A program made the translations under genes and the position numbers. DNA of 64,000 bases from Capitulum mitella. Taxonomy: Eukaryota > Arthropoda > Thecostraca > Pollicipedomorpha > Pollicipedidae. Positions 61,901 through 64,000 of this stretch are shown here, piece by piece (within the stretch, counting starts at the first letter, position 1; every line of letters starts with the position of its first letter). The stretch is from positions 10,752,014 through 10,816,013 of the forward strand of contig CP099854.1 of assembly GCA_030062745.1 (NCBI GenBank), read 5' to 3'. The notes beneath the pieces were generated by a model that was not told where the DNA came from, ran no database searches, and worked only from the letters and a program-made list of their open reading frames with translations.

Positions 61901-62276
61901 CCATCTGTCTCTGTCAATGGACGGATCAGGTACCTCGGCACCTGCTGCTGTCCTGACCCCACCTGTCTCCGTCAGAGGACCGGCCAGGCACCTCAGCACC
62001 CATCGCTGCCCTGACCCGGTCTCCGCCGCCGTTGCAGGCCAGGTGGAGATCCTGACGAGCGTGGGCGGCGGCGTGCCGACCCCGCCGGACCGCTGGGGCC
62101 GCCCGGCGCGCCCCCTGCGCTCCGCCGGCCTCTTCCAGCGCCACCTGGCCGCCGCCGACGGCGACTCGCTGCTGGTCCTCAACGGCGACACGCACACGGA
62201 GAACTGCCGCGTGGCCGGCCTGCGGGGCCTGCGCCTGCCGCTCTGGCTGCCCGCCCAGCCCGAGCGGGCCGAGTGA
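11597..62276 (+). CDS. FSTL5-like: Follistatin-like 4/5 family protein, complete 18-exon gene (join of exons listed below)
   Basis: Eighteen exons with GT/AG borders join without any phase conflict into 2667 nt (888 codons plus stop). Domain order: signal peptide (1-22), acidic linker, follistatin/Kazal domain with ten cysteines (54-120), Thr/Ser-rich insert, EF-hand loops at 233-244 and 271-282, Ig1 (Cys319, Trp331, Cys369), Ig2 (Cys410, Trp422, Cys460) and a C-terminal domain (about 484-888). This order is specific to FSTL4/FSTL5; FSTL1 lacks the Ig pair and the C-terminal domain, and SPARC lacks both. Human FSTL5 and FSTL4 are about 840 residues, close to this length. Motifs that align with my memory of human FSTL5 run from the Kazal core to the penultimate segment, including VCGSDG, GDGKLDINEF, NYTC, DTGAYMC, YVYVSQP and SPDSASC. 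The family is secreted or extracellular and expected to bind calcium; the partner is unknown. FSTL4 and FSTL5 cannot be told apart here, and an invertebrate gene may predate their split. Exons 1 and 2 are the least certain because the N-terminus diverges quickly. Confidence 0.93.
12158..12262. ncRNA. Long near-perfect hairpin, candidate microRNA precursor or tiny MITE
   Basis: Arms at 12169-12210 and 12211-12251 pair with few mismatches (GACTATCGTCCTCGTCTTGT against ACAAGACGAGCACGATAGTC), with a small terminal loop near ATACACGCAGGA/CTCCTGTGTAT. Weaker pairing extends to about 12158 and 12262. Length and loop size fit a pre-miRNA. A recently inserted inverted-repeat MITE would look the same, so the RNA-gene reading is only a candidate. 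Confidence 0.4.
13459..13487. repeat. (AT)n microsatellite
   Basis: About 14 AT units within an AT-rich tract. Confidence 0.95.
14131..15325 (+). mobile_element. TTAA-flanked MITE, piggyBac-like (family 2, copy 1)
   Basis: 1195 bp bounded by TTAA at both ends. Terminal inverted repeats are related but imperfect: left TTAATCCGCC then GACTGGGGGCAGTTGACCGC; right, on the other strand, TTAACCCGCGC then GACTGGGGGGTCAGTTGGCC. No transposase. Contains AGGTCAGGTCAGGTCA at about 14280. The second copy (36894-38107) is inverted relative to this one and collinear with it throughout. Confidence 0.85.
17339..18644. mobile_element. TTAA-flanked MITE, piggyBac-like (family 3)
   Basis: 1306 bp bounded by TTAA. 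Left end TTAACCCGCGCAGTGGAAGG; right end on the other strand TTAACACCCGCACTGGAGGG. Both ends are followed by a G/C run and GCACAAAAA. The interior contains three tandem units of about 152 bp. No coding capacity. Confidence 0.75.
17911..18340. repeat. Three tandem units of about 152 bp inside the family 3 MITE
   Basis: Units start at 17911, 18063 and 18216, each with TAGGGTC.TTGAAT.CATAT followed by TTCATACAAA, then GGTCA/TGACC words. The third is the shortest and most diverged. Confidence 0.8.
21847..21945. repeat. (AG)n microsatellite, interrupted
   Basis: About 100 bp of GAGA with CAGA and TACAC interruptions. Confidence 0.95.
22500..22920. repeat. Degenerate tandem repeat, core GTCTCAGGGGCCC
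   Basis: About ten copies of GTCTCAGGG(G/A)CCC or close variants at irregular 30-60 bp spacing, each followed by CTTTTGCCGT-like text. Confidence 0.7.
23463..23547 (+). CDS. FSTL5-like: FSTL4/5-like exon 2: acidic N-terminal linker
   Basis: Residues 24-52. It opens after a pyrimidine-rich acceptor (cttgttccag) and closes at gtgagt. The peptide is acidic and low complexity (ESRDDAGEVAGSDEDGS), as expected for the variable linker before the follistatin domain. It starts in phase 0 and ends in phase 1; the split codon with exon 3 makes Ser52, just before the first follistatin cysteine. Support comes from splice signals, phase and reading frame rather than sequence conservation. Confidence 0.75.
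24355..24470. repeat. Compound microsatellite (AT)n-(AG)n-(AT)n
   Basis: About 16 AT units, about 30 AG units with small interruptions, then about 10 AT units. Confidence 0.95.
25880..25895. promoter_or_regulatory. Perfect palindromic X-box (candidate RFX site)
   Basis: CGTTGCCATGGCAACG. The core GTTGCCATGGCAAC is the ideal symmetric RFX-factor X-box (two GTTGCC/GGCAAC half sites with a 2-bp gap). Known RFX sites drive ciliary and neuronal genes, usually near promoters. Here the site lies in intron 2, so it could be an enhancer or alternative-promoter element; function is inferred from the motif only. Confidence 0.35.
27470..27640. repeat. AT-rich palindrome cluster
   Basis: A perfect inverted repeat at 27575-27607 (13+ bp arms ACTCTTAACTTAA around TTG), followed at once by a second, looser copy (CTCTTAACTAGG ... 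AACTTAAGAG). The rest is TTAATTA-type sequence. Could be the core of a small MITE. Confidence 0.65.
30880..31314. repeat. 29-30 bp repeat carrying the exon 3 splice acceptor
   Basis: Units of the form GGCTGTCCGTTTTCAGGTCC repeat from about 31150 to 31314, with scattered relatives from about 30880. The last unit provides the real acceptor of exon 3. Confidence 0.75.
31315..31418 (+). CDS. FSTL5-like: FSTL4/5-like exon 3: first half of follistatin/Kazal domain
   Basis: Residues 52-86. Cysteines at 54, 59, 65, 74, 76 and 80 follow the follistatin spacing (CGRGRRC, then CICLEQC). The acceptor ttttcag sits in the last unit of a tandem repeat of about 30 bp, so several near-identical acceptors lie upstream. 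The nearest, giving a start at 31286, shifts the frame by 29 nt and is not used here. The donor is gtcagt. The last 21 bp of this exon plus the donor recur twice in the next intron (31727-31768 and 31831-31865). Confidence 0.93.
31727..31768 (+). pseudogene. Partial copy of exon 3 end plus donor (copy 1)
   Basis: TGTCCCAGCTGAAACAGACC followed by GGTCAGTCACAGTCTG matches exon 3 positions 31398-31437, including the GTCAGT donor, with a few substitutions. It is cut from its upstream exon half, so it is a fragment. Confidence 0.8.
31769..31822 (+). mobile_element. Short retroposed SINE-tail-like insertion (copy 1)
   Basis: A segment of about 54 bp with core CCGAATGACCCTGCAGTCGG followed by TGCGCCCCTAAGCCCCAATA and an AACTAACCAA tail. 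The host sequence TCACAGTCTGTGT occurs on both sides, a 13-bp target duplication. The same core occurs at 43577-43627 with its own 14-bp duplication. Fits a 5'-truncated SINE or other LINE-mobilised short RNA; I do not recognise the family with certainty. Confidence 0.7.
31831..31865 (+). pseudogene. Partial copy of exon 3 end plus donor (copy 2)
   Basis: TGTCCCAGCTGATACAGACC then GGTCAGTC repeats the end of exon 3 and its donor a second time, just after the retroposed insertion. Copies 1 and 2 share CAGCTG where the exon has CAGCCG, so they are closer to each other than to the exon. The two copies could be the flanks of one fragment split and duplicated locally. Confidence 0.75.
31863..31940 (-). 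repeat. tRNA-like sequence (SINE head or tRNA relic)
   Basis: On the - strand there is a fair A box (TAGTTCAGTCGG) and a good B box (GGGTTCGACCCG), about the right distance apart for a tRNA promoter. The acceptor stem does not pair, so it is not a working tRNA gene; a tRNA-derived SINE head or decayed tRNA is more likely. Confidence 0.5.
32070..32260. repeat. Degenerate TGACC/TGTCC pentamer repeat upstream of exon 4
   Basis: Runs of CTGACCTGACC and TGTCCTGTCC cover most of the 200 bp before the exon 4 acceptor. Confidence 0.85.
32269..32383 (+). CDS. FSTL5-like: FSTL4/5-like exon 4: Kazal core
   Basis: Residues 87-125. It begins with VCGSDG, the Kazal signature, then YPNHC, LHRRAC and a final cysteine, giving Cys88, 99, 106 and 120 and completing the ten-cysteine follistatin domain. 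Phase 0 in, phase 1 out. Donor gtgaga. The acceptor (cggcag) follows a degenerate TGACC/TGTCC repeat tract. In related proteins this module binds TGF-beta-type ligands or supports calcium-dependent contacts; its partner here is unknown. Confidence 0.95.
33716..33945 (+). CDS. FSTL5-like: FSTL4/5-like exon 5: Ser/Thr-rich insert and pre-EF-hand helix
   Basis: Residues 125-201. The acceptor has a good pyrimidine tract (cttaccgccag) and the donor is gtaagg. The first part is an acidic, Ser/Thr-rich stretch (NVSTSPSTTTS, with a possible N-glycosylation site at NVS) that appears longer than the vertebrate linker. The end (HLCSLQKFQKMK) aligns with the conserved Cys-containing helix before the EF-hands (DKCKTTEYSKMK in human FSTL5). 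The insert probably explains why the protein is about 40 residues longer than the human ones. Confidence 0.92.
34970..35240 (+). repeat. Repeated acceptor-plus-exon-start motif upstream of exon 6
   Basis: Three copies of a (T)ctNcag|NNCATGCTGAT motif at about 34975, 35033 and 35162 resemble the true exon 6 border (gctgcag|gacacgctgttgga). Each is followed by GA-rich codon-like text (GATGATGACGATGAC). Probably diverged local duplications of the exon 6 5' end; the middle copy reads NMLIMLE, which recalls NMLLDL at this site in human FSTL5. Confidence 0.5.
35337..35474 (+). CDS. FSTL5-like: FSTL4/5-like exon 6: first EF-hand
   Basis: Residues 202-247, phase 0 at both ends. The 12-residue loop DLNNNGQLETDE (233-244) has Asp1, Asn3, Asn5, Gly6, Glu9 and Glu12, a full canonical calcium-binding set. 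It is preceded by the helix YVISRLFSQY, equivalent to LLVDQMFKYF in human FSTL5. Acceptor gctgcag, donor gtggga. Similar acceptor-plus-exon-start sequences occur upstream (see 34970-35240). Confidence 0.95.
36894..38107 (-). mobile_element. TTAA-flanked MITE, piggyBac-like (family 2, copy 2, inverted)
   Basis: 1214 bp. Left end TTAACCCGCGCACAACCGTC; right end GCGGGTCAA, where TCAA replaces TTAA. Collinear with 14131-15325 in reverse orientation, including AAATCTGAGAT, the TCA-rich block and the conserved tail. A clean subterminal palindrome GGGGGGCTGT-CA-ACAGCCCCCC lies at about 38070-38092. Confidence 0.85.
38108..39020. repeat. Degenerate minisatellite, core ATCACAGGGGCGCCTTTT
   Basis: About 15 diverged units of 50-65 bp with ATCACAGG(G/A)(G/A)CGCC and a following CCAT(G/A)CTCCATCACA. 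It starts at the right edge of the family 2 MITE. Confidence 0.75.
39121..40338 (-). mobile_element. TTAA-flanked MITE, piggyBac-like (family 1, copy 2, inverted)
   Basis: 1218 bp bounded by TTAA. Perfect terminal words TTAACCCTATTCCCGG at both ends (inverted), plus subterminal GGCGGAATCCGCC palindromes inside G/C runs. The right end has a 26-bp partial duplication of the terminus. Inner segment about 39278-39855 has its own inverted ends (GGGGCGGAGCCAGG; CCTGGCACCGCC). Many AGGTCA/TGACCT words. No coding capacity. Confidence 0.88.
40478..40585. mobile_element. Possible MITE fragment
   Basis: G run and C run around GCACTTTGCCCC, ending GGATCCGTCCCTGG. The complement CCAGGGACGGATCC also occurs at about 36662, so this is probably a repeated transposon end (hAT-like start CAGGGACGG). 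Only one end is clear. Confidence 0.4.
42574..43000 (+). pseudogene. Possible LINE ORF1 remnant (coiled coil)
   Basis: An Arg-rich opening (SRRRRRASPGKQSG) is followed by a heptad-like stretch (ELISLKGGVKELEEIQTARM, then in the next frame LSEETMRALHDQMEGHE). This fits the basic plus coiled-coil plan of L1/Tx1 ORF1 proteins and lies 1.5 kb before the LINE endonuclease. Broken by at least one stop and a frame change. The link to the LINE is inferred from position. Confidence 0.35.
43226..43530 (+). other. Unexplained coding-like open frame
   Basis: An open frame of about 100 codons running from a stop at 43225 to a stop at about 43530, GC-rich at third positions. It is low-complexity Ala/Pro/Gly first, then strongly basic (QRRRKRRQ), then ends RTEDVEAILILLLNAAFPGL. 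I recognise no family. Could be a LINE ORF1 piece, a captured gene end or chance in GC-rich DNA. Confidence 0.3.
43577..43627 (+). mobile_element. Short retroposed SINE-tail-like insertion (copy 2)
   Basis: About 51 bp: GGCG then CCGAATGACCCTGCAGTCGG, TGCGCCCCTAAGCCCCAATA and a short CCAACC tail. The 14-bp host sequence AAGAATATCTGGTG stands on both sides. The core is identical to copy 1 at 31769-31822 over about 40 bp, so both insertions are recent. Confidence 0.8.
44068..44193 (-). pseudogene. Coding-like segment with splice borders on the opposite strand
   Basis: On the - strand, a 126-nt open segment lies between an AG (gtgtag) and a GT donor (gtgagc). It encodes 42 residues including HDVVSILARRVAIEVSSG then a repetitive SESDSDSDSECWHE. 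Codon choice is GC-rich like the real exons. I do not recognise the family. It may be an exon of an unknown nested gene or a captured gene fragment; the frame is open well beyond both borders, which weakens the exon reading. Confidence 0.35.
44395..48482 (+). mobile_element. Degraded L1/Tx1-type LINE (endonuclease + reverse transcriptase)
   Basis: Same strand as the host gene. Endonuclease start GIRLISWNGCGLR at about 44560, then FYVASVYAPNSKHSRNQIDF at about 44885 and FDLVDVWRHVNPERNGFTRR at about 45100. RT motifs: RPLILLHIICKIGTKVIVNR (about 46170), AFDSVEH (about 46385), a decayed GTRQGCPLSP-type block with FVLAVELFAFQLR (about 46570) and FADDTAIFVDG (about 46740), the usual L1/Tx1 catalytic form. 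The C-terminal region continues to about 48230 (YQRF, CNDTVRVW). Multiple stops and frame changes; not functional. Tail near 48460 is AAATAAATGAGTAAAACG. A TTAA element is inserted directly after the tail. The 5' limit is unclear. Confidence 0.85.
48483..50047. mobile_element. TTAA-flanked MITE, piggyBac-like (family 4)
   Basis: 1565 bp. Left end TTAACCTTATTCCGTG; right end CACGGAATAGGGCTAA, an inverted match with one change in the TTAA. Interior is AT-rich without coding capacity. Contains CATGGGTGTAGCCAGGG at about 49128, the same inner terminus seen in family 1, so another small element may be nested here. Confidence 0.8.
50628..50760 (+). CDS. FSTL5-like: FSTL4/5-like exon 7: second EF-hand
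   Basis: Residues 248-292. The loop DTSGDGKLDINE (271-282) has Asp1, Ser3, Asp5, Gly6, Lys7, Asp9 and Glu12, also canonical, so both EF-hands are predicted to bind calcium. The exiting helix FYVAFNKLY matches the family (FYRAFQ in human). Acceptor gccgcag; donor gtatgc is weaker than most others in this gene. It follows the 15.2-kb intron 6. Confidence 0.94.
51877..52118. repeat. 34-bp minisatellite abutting exon 8
   Basis: Seven units of the form CAGTCGGGACATCAGTCTGA then TTCCCTCCGTCTCG. The last leads directly into the exon 8 acceptor; earlier units carry a pyrimidine tract plus CTCGCAG, which resembles an acceptor. Confidence 0.92.
52124..52247 (+). CDS. FSTL5-like: FSTL4/5-like exon 8: Ig domain 1, N-terminal half
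   Basis: Residues 292-333. It contains the first Ig cysteine (IKCDV, Cys319) and the core tryptophan (VIWRR, Trp331), in the arrangement of an I-set Ig domain. The acceptor ctctcggcag is the last unit of a 34-bp minisatellite (51877-52118) whose other units carry acceptor-like ctcgcag motifs. Ends in phase 2. Confidence 0.93.
52255..52440. repeat. G-rich tandem repeat downstream of exon 8
   Basis: About five units of 35-40 bp with GGAATCAGTACCTGGC and long G runs, starting within 10 bp of the exon 8 donor. The G runs on the transcribed RNA could form quadruplexes. Confidence 0.8.
53885..54045 (+). CDS. FSTL5-like: FSTL4/5-like exon 9: Ig domain 1, C-terminal half
   Basis: Residues 333-387. 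FPDGSLYLSHV then AGNYTCHARD supplies the second Ig cysteine (Cys369); the human counterpart reads DDGSLYITKV and VGNYTC. NYT (366-368) is a possible N-glycosylation site. The acceptor follows a C-rich tract; the donor is gtgagt. Enters in phase 2 and leaves in phase 1. Confidence 0.94.
54340..54890. repeat. Degenerate CTGACCTGA-type repeat upstream of exon 10
   Basis: Diverged pentamer/decamer repeat (TGACCTGACCTGA, CTGATCTG, CTGACATGAC) covering about 550 bp up to the exon 10 acceptor. Confidence 0.8.
54893..54990 (+). CDS. FSTL5-like: FSTL4/5-like exon 10: Ig domain 2, N-terminal half
   Basis: Residues 387-419. Begins TPPVSEV, equivalent to VPPVIRV in human FSTL5, and holds the first cysteine of Ig2 (KIQCHSTGIPPPQ, Cys410). 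Acceptor gccggcag, donor gtgaat. The sequence just upstream is a long degenerate CTGACC-type repeat. Confidence 0.94.
55717..55909 (+). CDS. FSTL5-like: FSTL4/5-like exon 11: Ig domain 2, C-terminal half
   Basis: Residues 420-484. ISWLKNETPI supplies the Ig2 tryptophan (Trp422), and DTGAYMCEASSPAG is the Ig signature with the second cysteine (Cys460). Donor gtcaga runs straight into a 75-bp GA microsatellite, so the donor region of this intron is purine-rich and may vary in length between individuals. Confidence 0.95.
55917..55991. repeat. (GA)n microsatellite just after the exon 11 donor
   Basis: About 75 bp of GAGA starting within 8 bp of the splice donor. Confidence 0.95.
56279..56605. 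repeat. About 21-bp minisatellite abutting exon 12
   Basis: About 15 units of GTGGCCTGATGAGCTAACGG type, ending 14 bp before the exon 12 start. Confidence 0.92.
56619..56746 (+). CDS. FSTL5-like: FSTL4/5-like exon 12: start of C-terminal domain
   Basis: Residues 484-526. ERSLMVFHDWGISVYDPHSC aligns with the segment FYVFYEDGIKVIQPIEC in human FSTL5. It starts after ccccgccag at the end of a roughly 21-bp tandem array (56279-56605). Enters in phase 1, leaves in phase 0 at gtatta. Confidence 0.92.
57277..57471 (+). CDS. FSTL5-like: FSTL4/5-like exon 13: C-terminal domain
   Basis: Residues 527-591. AYVYVSQPLLRRVLLISRRQ aligns with [20 protein letters not shown] in human FSTL5, one of the best-conserved parts of the family. 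Phase 0 at both ends, acceptor ctctgtctgcag, donor gtcagg. The repeated strand-turn pattern over exons 12-18 suggests a beta-propeller-like fold; that is an inference from pattern, not a motif I can point to. Confidence 0.95.
57741..58155. repeat. About 35-bp minisatellite abutting exon 14
   Basis: About eleven units built on GCCGATGACAGGTAGCCTCT and ATCCTGATCTCTGCC. The final unit (GACGGGTAGCCTGCGCTGTG then CGGCAG) is the exon 14 acceptor region. Confidence 0.92.
58156..58314 (+). CDS. FSTL5-like: FSTL4/5-like exon 14: C-terminal domain
   Basis: Residues 592-644. VWVLNWRAEG aligns with VWVLSWGTLE, and HHTVHLQPINDHVDLVVD with HHTIHTQPVGKQFDRVDD in human FSTL5. Phase 0 at both ends. The acceptor ctgtgcggcag lies in the last unit of a roughly 35-bp minisatellite (57741-58155). 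Confidence 0.95.
58752..58902 (+). CDS. FSTL5-like: FSTL4/5-like exon 15: C-terminal domain
   Basis: Residues 645-695. MYKVDMETLNFVKSVDL and YNCVPQ align with LQKIDLETMSYIKTINL and YKCVPQ in human FSTL5. The donor is gtgagt inside GTCTGTGAGT; reading through it would reach a stop within six codons, so the splice is required to continue the protein. Confidence 0.94.
60028..60335. mobile_element. hAT-like MITE with perfect 8-bp target duplication
   Basis: 308 bp with terminal inverted repeats CAGGGACGTAGCCA and, from the other end, CAGGCACGTAACCA. Flanked on both sides by ACAGAGGC (60020-60027 and 60336-60343), an exact 8-bp target duplication as made by hAT transposases. Next to the left end is a palindrome CAAGGGGGGG-CATGG/CCATG-CCCCCCCTTG. 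No coding capacity. Exact flanks indicate a fairly recent insertion. Confidence 0.88.
60423..60620 (+). CDS. FSTL5-like: FSTL4/5-like exon 16: C-terminal domain
   Basis: Residues 695-761. YGFVVLSC aligns with YYFIGC, and DQLTDSVVSW then EPYLSPDSASCVTV with DGVTDSVIGF then TPYVSPDGHYLVSI. Acceptor cctttctgtcag, donor gtcagt. A 308-bp hAT-like MITE (60028-60335) ends about 80 bp upstream of this acceptor. Confidence 0.95.
60966..61112 (+). CDS. FSTL5-like: FSTL4/5-like exon 17: C-terminal domain
   Basis: Residues 761-810. VFAFDVRTPLNISDVTYHPS aligns with EAFDIYTNLHISDLAFQPS, and AEVMFIDLQTG with TDVLFVELSSG in human FSTL5. Acceptor cgtttcag, donor gtgaga, phase 1 at both ends. Confidence 0.95.
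61790..62030. repeat. 58-59 bp minisatellite abutting exon 18
   Basis: Four units with CTGACCCCATCTGTCTCCGT starts at 61836, 61894, 61953 and 62011, plus a partial unit before. Each unit also carries GGCCAGGTATCTC-type text resembling the first bases of exon 18 (GGCCAGGTGGAGATC). Confidence 0.9.
62038..62276 (+). CDS. FSTL5-like: FSTL4/5-like exon 18: C-terminus and stop
   Basis: Residues 810-888 and TGA. SAGLFQRHL and DSLLVLNGDTHTENC align with DSGLFGQYL and DSLFILDGRLNKLNC in human FSTL5; the tail after the cysteine ends near the same place as in human. Very GC-rich third positions. Acceptor ccgttgcag follows a 58-59 bp minisatellite (about 61790-62030). Confidence 0.95.
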
Positions 62277-63375
62277 GCGCGTGACGTCACCGCGGCGGTC
62301 GTGACGTCACGCGGGCCGTGTGGCGACAGCGCAGCGGCTCGCCCGGGCCGAGGCGGTCGGTGTGGAGTTCGGTGGGCGATACGCGGGCCTTGGTACAATG
62401 GAAGTCAGTGGCGGTGCGATGTAGGCGGGCGTTGCTTCAAATTAACTGTAGCTGTGTTCTCTGAATTGTGGTTACGTTGCGCTGGCAGTGTAAGGCTCGG
62501 GTGAACCCGATGCATATGAATAGTGTTGCCATCGAATGTTTCTTCGGGATTCTCAGCTTTACTGGCATTTCGAAAGCGACTATGAGTTAGTGCATTGGCC
62601 CAGCCTCGAAGATGCCGCCACCAGTTGAGTTGTATATGTCATACGCAGTGTGGCGATGTCATGATGAAAGTGCCGAAGTAATTTTGAATGTGAAAATGTG
62701 TGCGTGAAACGCTGACAACATTTCCAAAGTCGTGGCATCTGTGGCAATTTAGAGTCTGAAAGTGGCGGTGGTACGAGGCAGTGGAGTCGTAGAATAAGGC
62801 GTCAGAAACTTCGGCGATTGCTATCAAAAGGCGTTGTGACGCTGTCTGAATGACCTTTCTATTTCACGCCGGAAAATCCACGTTGCGATGATTTAGAAGA
62901 TAGAAATCAACACACCACATCGTCCTGAATGTCAAATATTAAGCCCTTCACATGTGGCCAATCAAAGAAGACATGATATTTTAATGTTGATACGAACTCT
63001 TCACTTCCCAGCGTTCATGGCCATCTAGCCCGCGCGCAGACGGGCAGAAGGGCCACAGTGGTTACCAGTAGGGCAACTGCAGAGGTAGTGCATGGTGTCC
63101 TGATGCCTTTGGTGGCTGGACCGTTCATTGTAAATTAAACGATTCCGTCTGGTTTTGTTGGGGCCTTTTCCCCATGATTCCCCAGTCAGCTAGCGCGGGA
63201 CCGTCCCGCTTTGCGATTCACCGTAGAAATACGCGGCTGCAGGAGATGACAGGTTACACATCGTCTCTGTTTCAGCAGGACAAATATCCCTCAAAAAGAA
63301 GATCATTAAAAACGTGCATGATCAGCTGCTAAAATGCAAGTTTTAATGTTTTTCAATAAACGGTTCATTGGAGCA
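62277..63375 (+). other. 3' untranslated region of the FSTL4/5-like gene (inferred)
   Basis: From the stop codon to just past a canonical AATAAA at 63355-63360. No ORF or repeat of note. The length (about 1.1 kb) is inferred from the signal position only; the true cleavage site is not visible. Confidence 0.6.
63355..63360 (+). promoter_or_regulatory. Polyadenylation signal AATAAA
   Basis: Canonical hexamer about 1.08 kb after the stop codon, followed within 30 nt by a GT-rich stretch (gcattgtgtcac), as expected for a cleavage region. Confidence 0.6.
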
Positions 63376-63734
63376 TTGTGTCACTGAGAAGACTGTCTGA
63401 ATTCCTGTTTTACACAATTTTCCACCCACCACCTCTGCAAGCTATACCTATTTGTAAGCAAAAGCCTTAAACGCTAACGTTTGGAGTTTTCCAATTGCTG
63501 CTGCCTTATTTGGTCGCTTCTACGATGTTGAGATGTTTGTATATGACGTATATATAAGCACAACTTTATATGCTGATAAAGTTGGGAACTGAGGACCTTG
63601 GATAACGGATCTCCCTTCTAAGTTAGGGACGGGGCGCAATGTAGTTTTTACTATCGTGCCGGACACCGGATATGCTGGAAATCAACCAGCGGAATAACTG
63701 GATGATGCAATGTGATGAACAAATCATAGAAAAA

Positions 63735-64000
63735 TTAGTGTCTGTCAGGTCTGTCTGTCCGTCAGGTCTGCCAGGTCTGTCTGTTCGTCGGTCAAGTTAT
63801 TAATGTCTTTCAGGTCTGCTGTCAGGTTATTAGTGTCTGTCATGTCTGTCTGTCTGTTTGTCCGTCATGTTATTAGTGCCCGTCAGGTATGTCTGTCTGT
63901 TGTCAGGTTATTAGTGTCTGTCAGGTTATTAGTGTCCGTCATGTTTGCCTGCCTGTCTGTGACGTTATTAGTGCCCCTCAAGTCTGTCTGTCTGTTTTCA
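63735..64000. repeat. Minisatellite GTCTGTCAGGTTATTAGT, runs off the window
   Basis: Units of CTGTCTGTCTGTCAGGTTAT and TAGTGTCTGTCAGG at 30-45 bp spacing, continuing to the end of the window. It lies about 375 bp past the polyadenylation signal. Confidence 0.88.

Overview
This is a window of animal nuclear DNA. It has long introns with GT/AG borders, GC-rich exons set in lower-GC non-coding DNA, many short non-autonomous DNA transposons, microsatellites, minisatellites and one degraded LINE. Nothing in it is bacterial or viral. The gene content and the many repeats carrying AGGTCA/TGACCT-type words suggest an invertebrate, possibly marine (a crustacean such as a barnacle would fit). I cannot fix the phylum from sequence alone.

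One host gene dominates. On the + strand, from 11597 to 62276, I can assemble 18 exons whose splice phases all agree. They give an 888-residue secreted protein of the follistatin-like 4/5 (FSTL4/FSTL5) family. In order it has a signal peptide, an acidic linker, a 10-cysteine follistatin/Kazal domain, a Ser/Thr-rich insert, two canonical EF-hands, two Ig domains and a long C-terminal domain that I could follow to its end against my memory of human FSTL5. A polyadenylation signal lies at 63355-63360. Start, stop and every domain are inside the window, so the gene looks complete. Its biochemical role is not well defined in any animal; the domains indicate an extracellular calcium-binding adhesion or signalling protein.

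Layout. 1-11596: 5' flank, with a TTAA-flanked MITE (5630-6848), a 20-bp minisatellite (7515-7930) and a diverged inverted repeat (9690-11130). 11597-11665: exon 1. Intron 1 (11666-23462) holds a near-perfect long hairpin and two more TTAA elements. Intron 2 (23548-31314) holds microsatellites, a perfect X-box palindrome and an AT-rich palindrome cluster. 31315-35474: exons 3-6 (follistatin domain, linker, first EF-hand), with partial exon duplications around them. Intron 6 (35475-50627) is a repeat store: three TTAA elements, a 0.9-kb minisatellite, a short retroposed SINE-like tail, two unexplained coding-like segments and a decayed L1/Tx1-type LINE. 50628-62276: exons 7-18 (second EF-hand, Ig domains, C-terminal domain). 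62277 to about 63375: 3' UTR. The window ends in a minisatellite.

Main points for a second look: tandem arrays lie directly against the 3' splice sites of several exons; exon 3 (with its donor) and probably exon 6 (with its acceptor) have been partly copied in the neighbouring intron; several MITE families share subterminal G-run/C-run palindromes; a short retroposon appears twice with 13-14 bp target duplications; and a hairpin of about 100 nt in intron 1 resembles a microRNA precursor or a tiny MITE. I found no intact autonomous mobile element and no retrovirus-like element.
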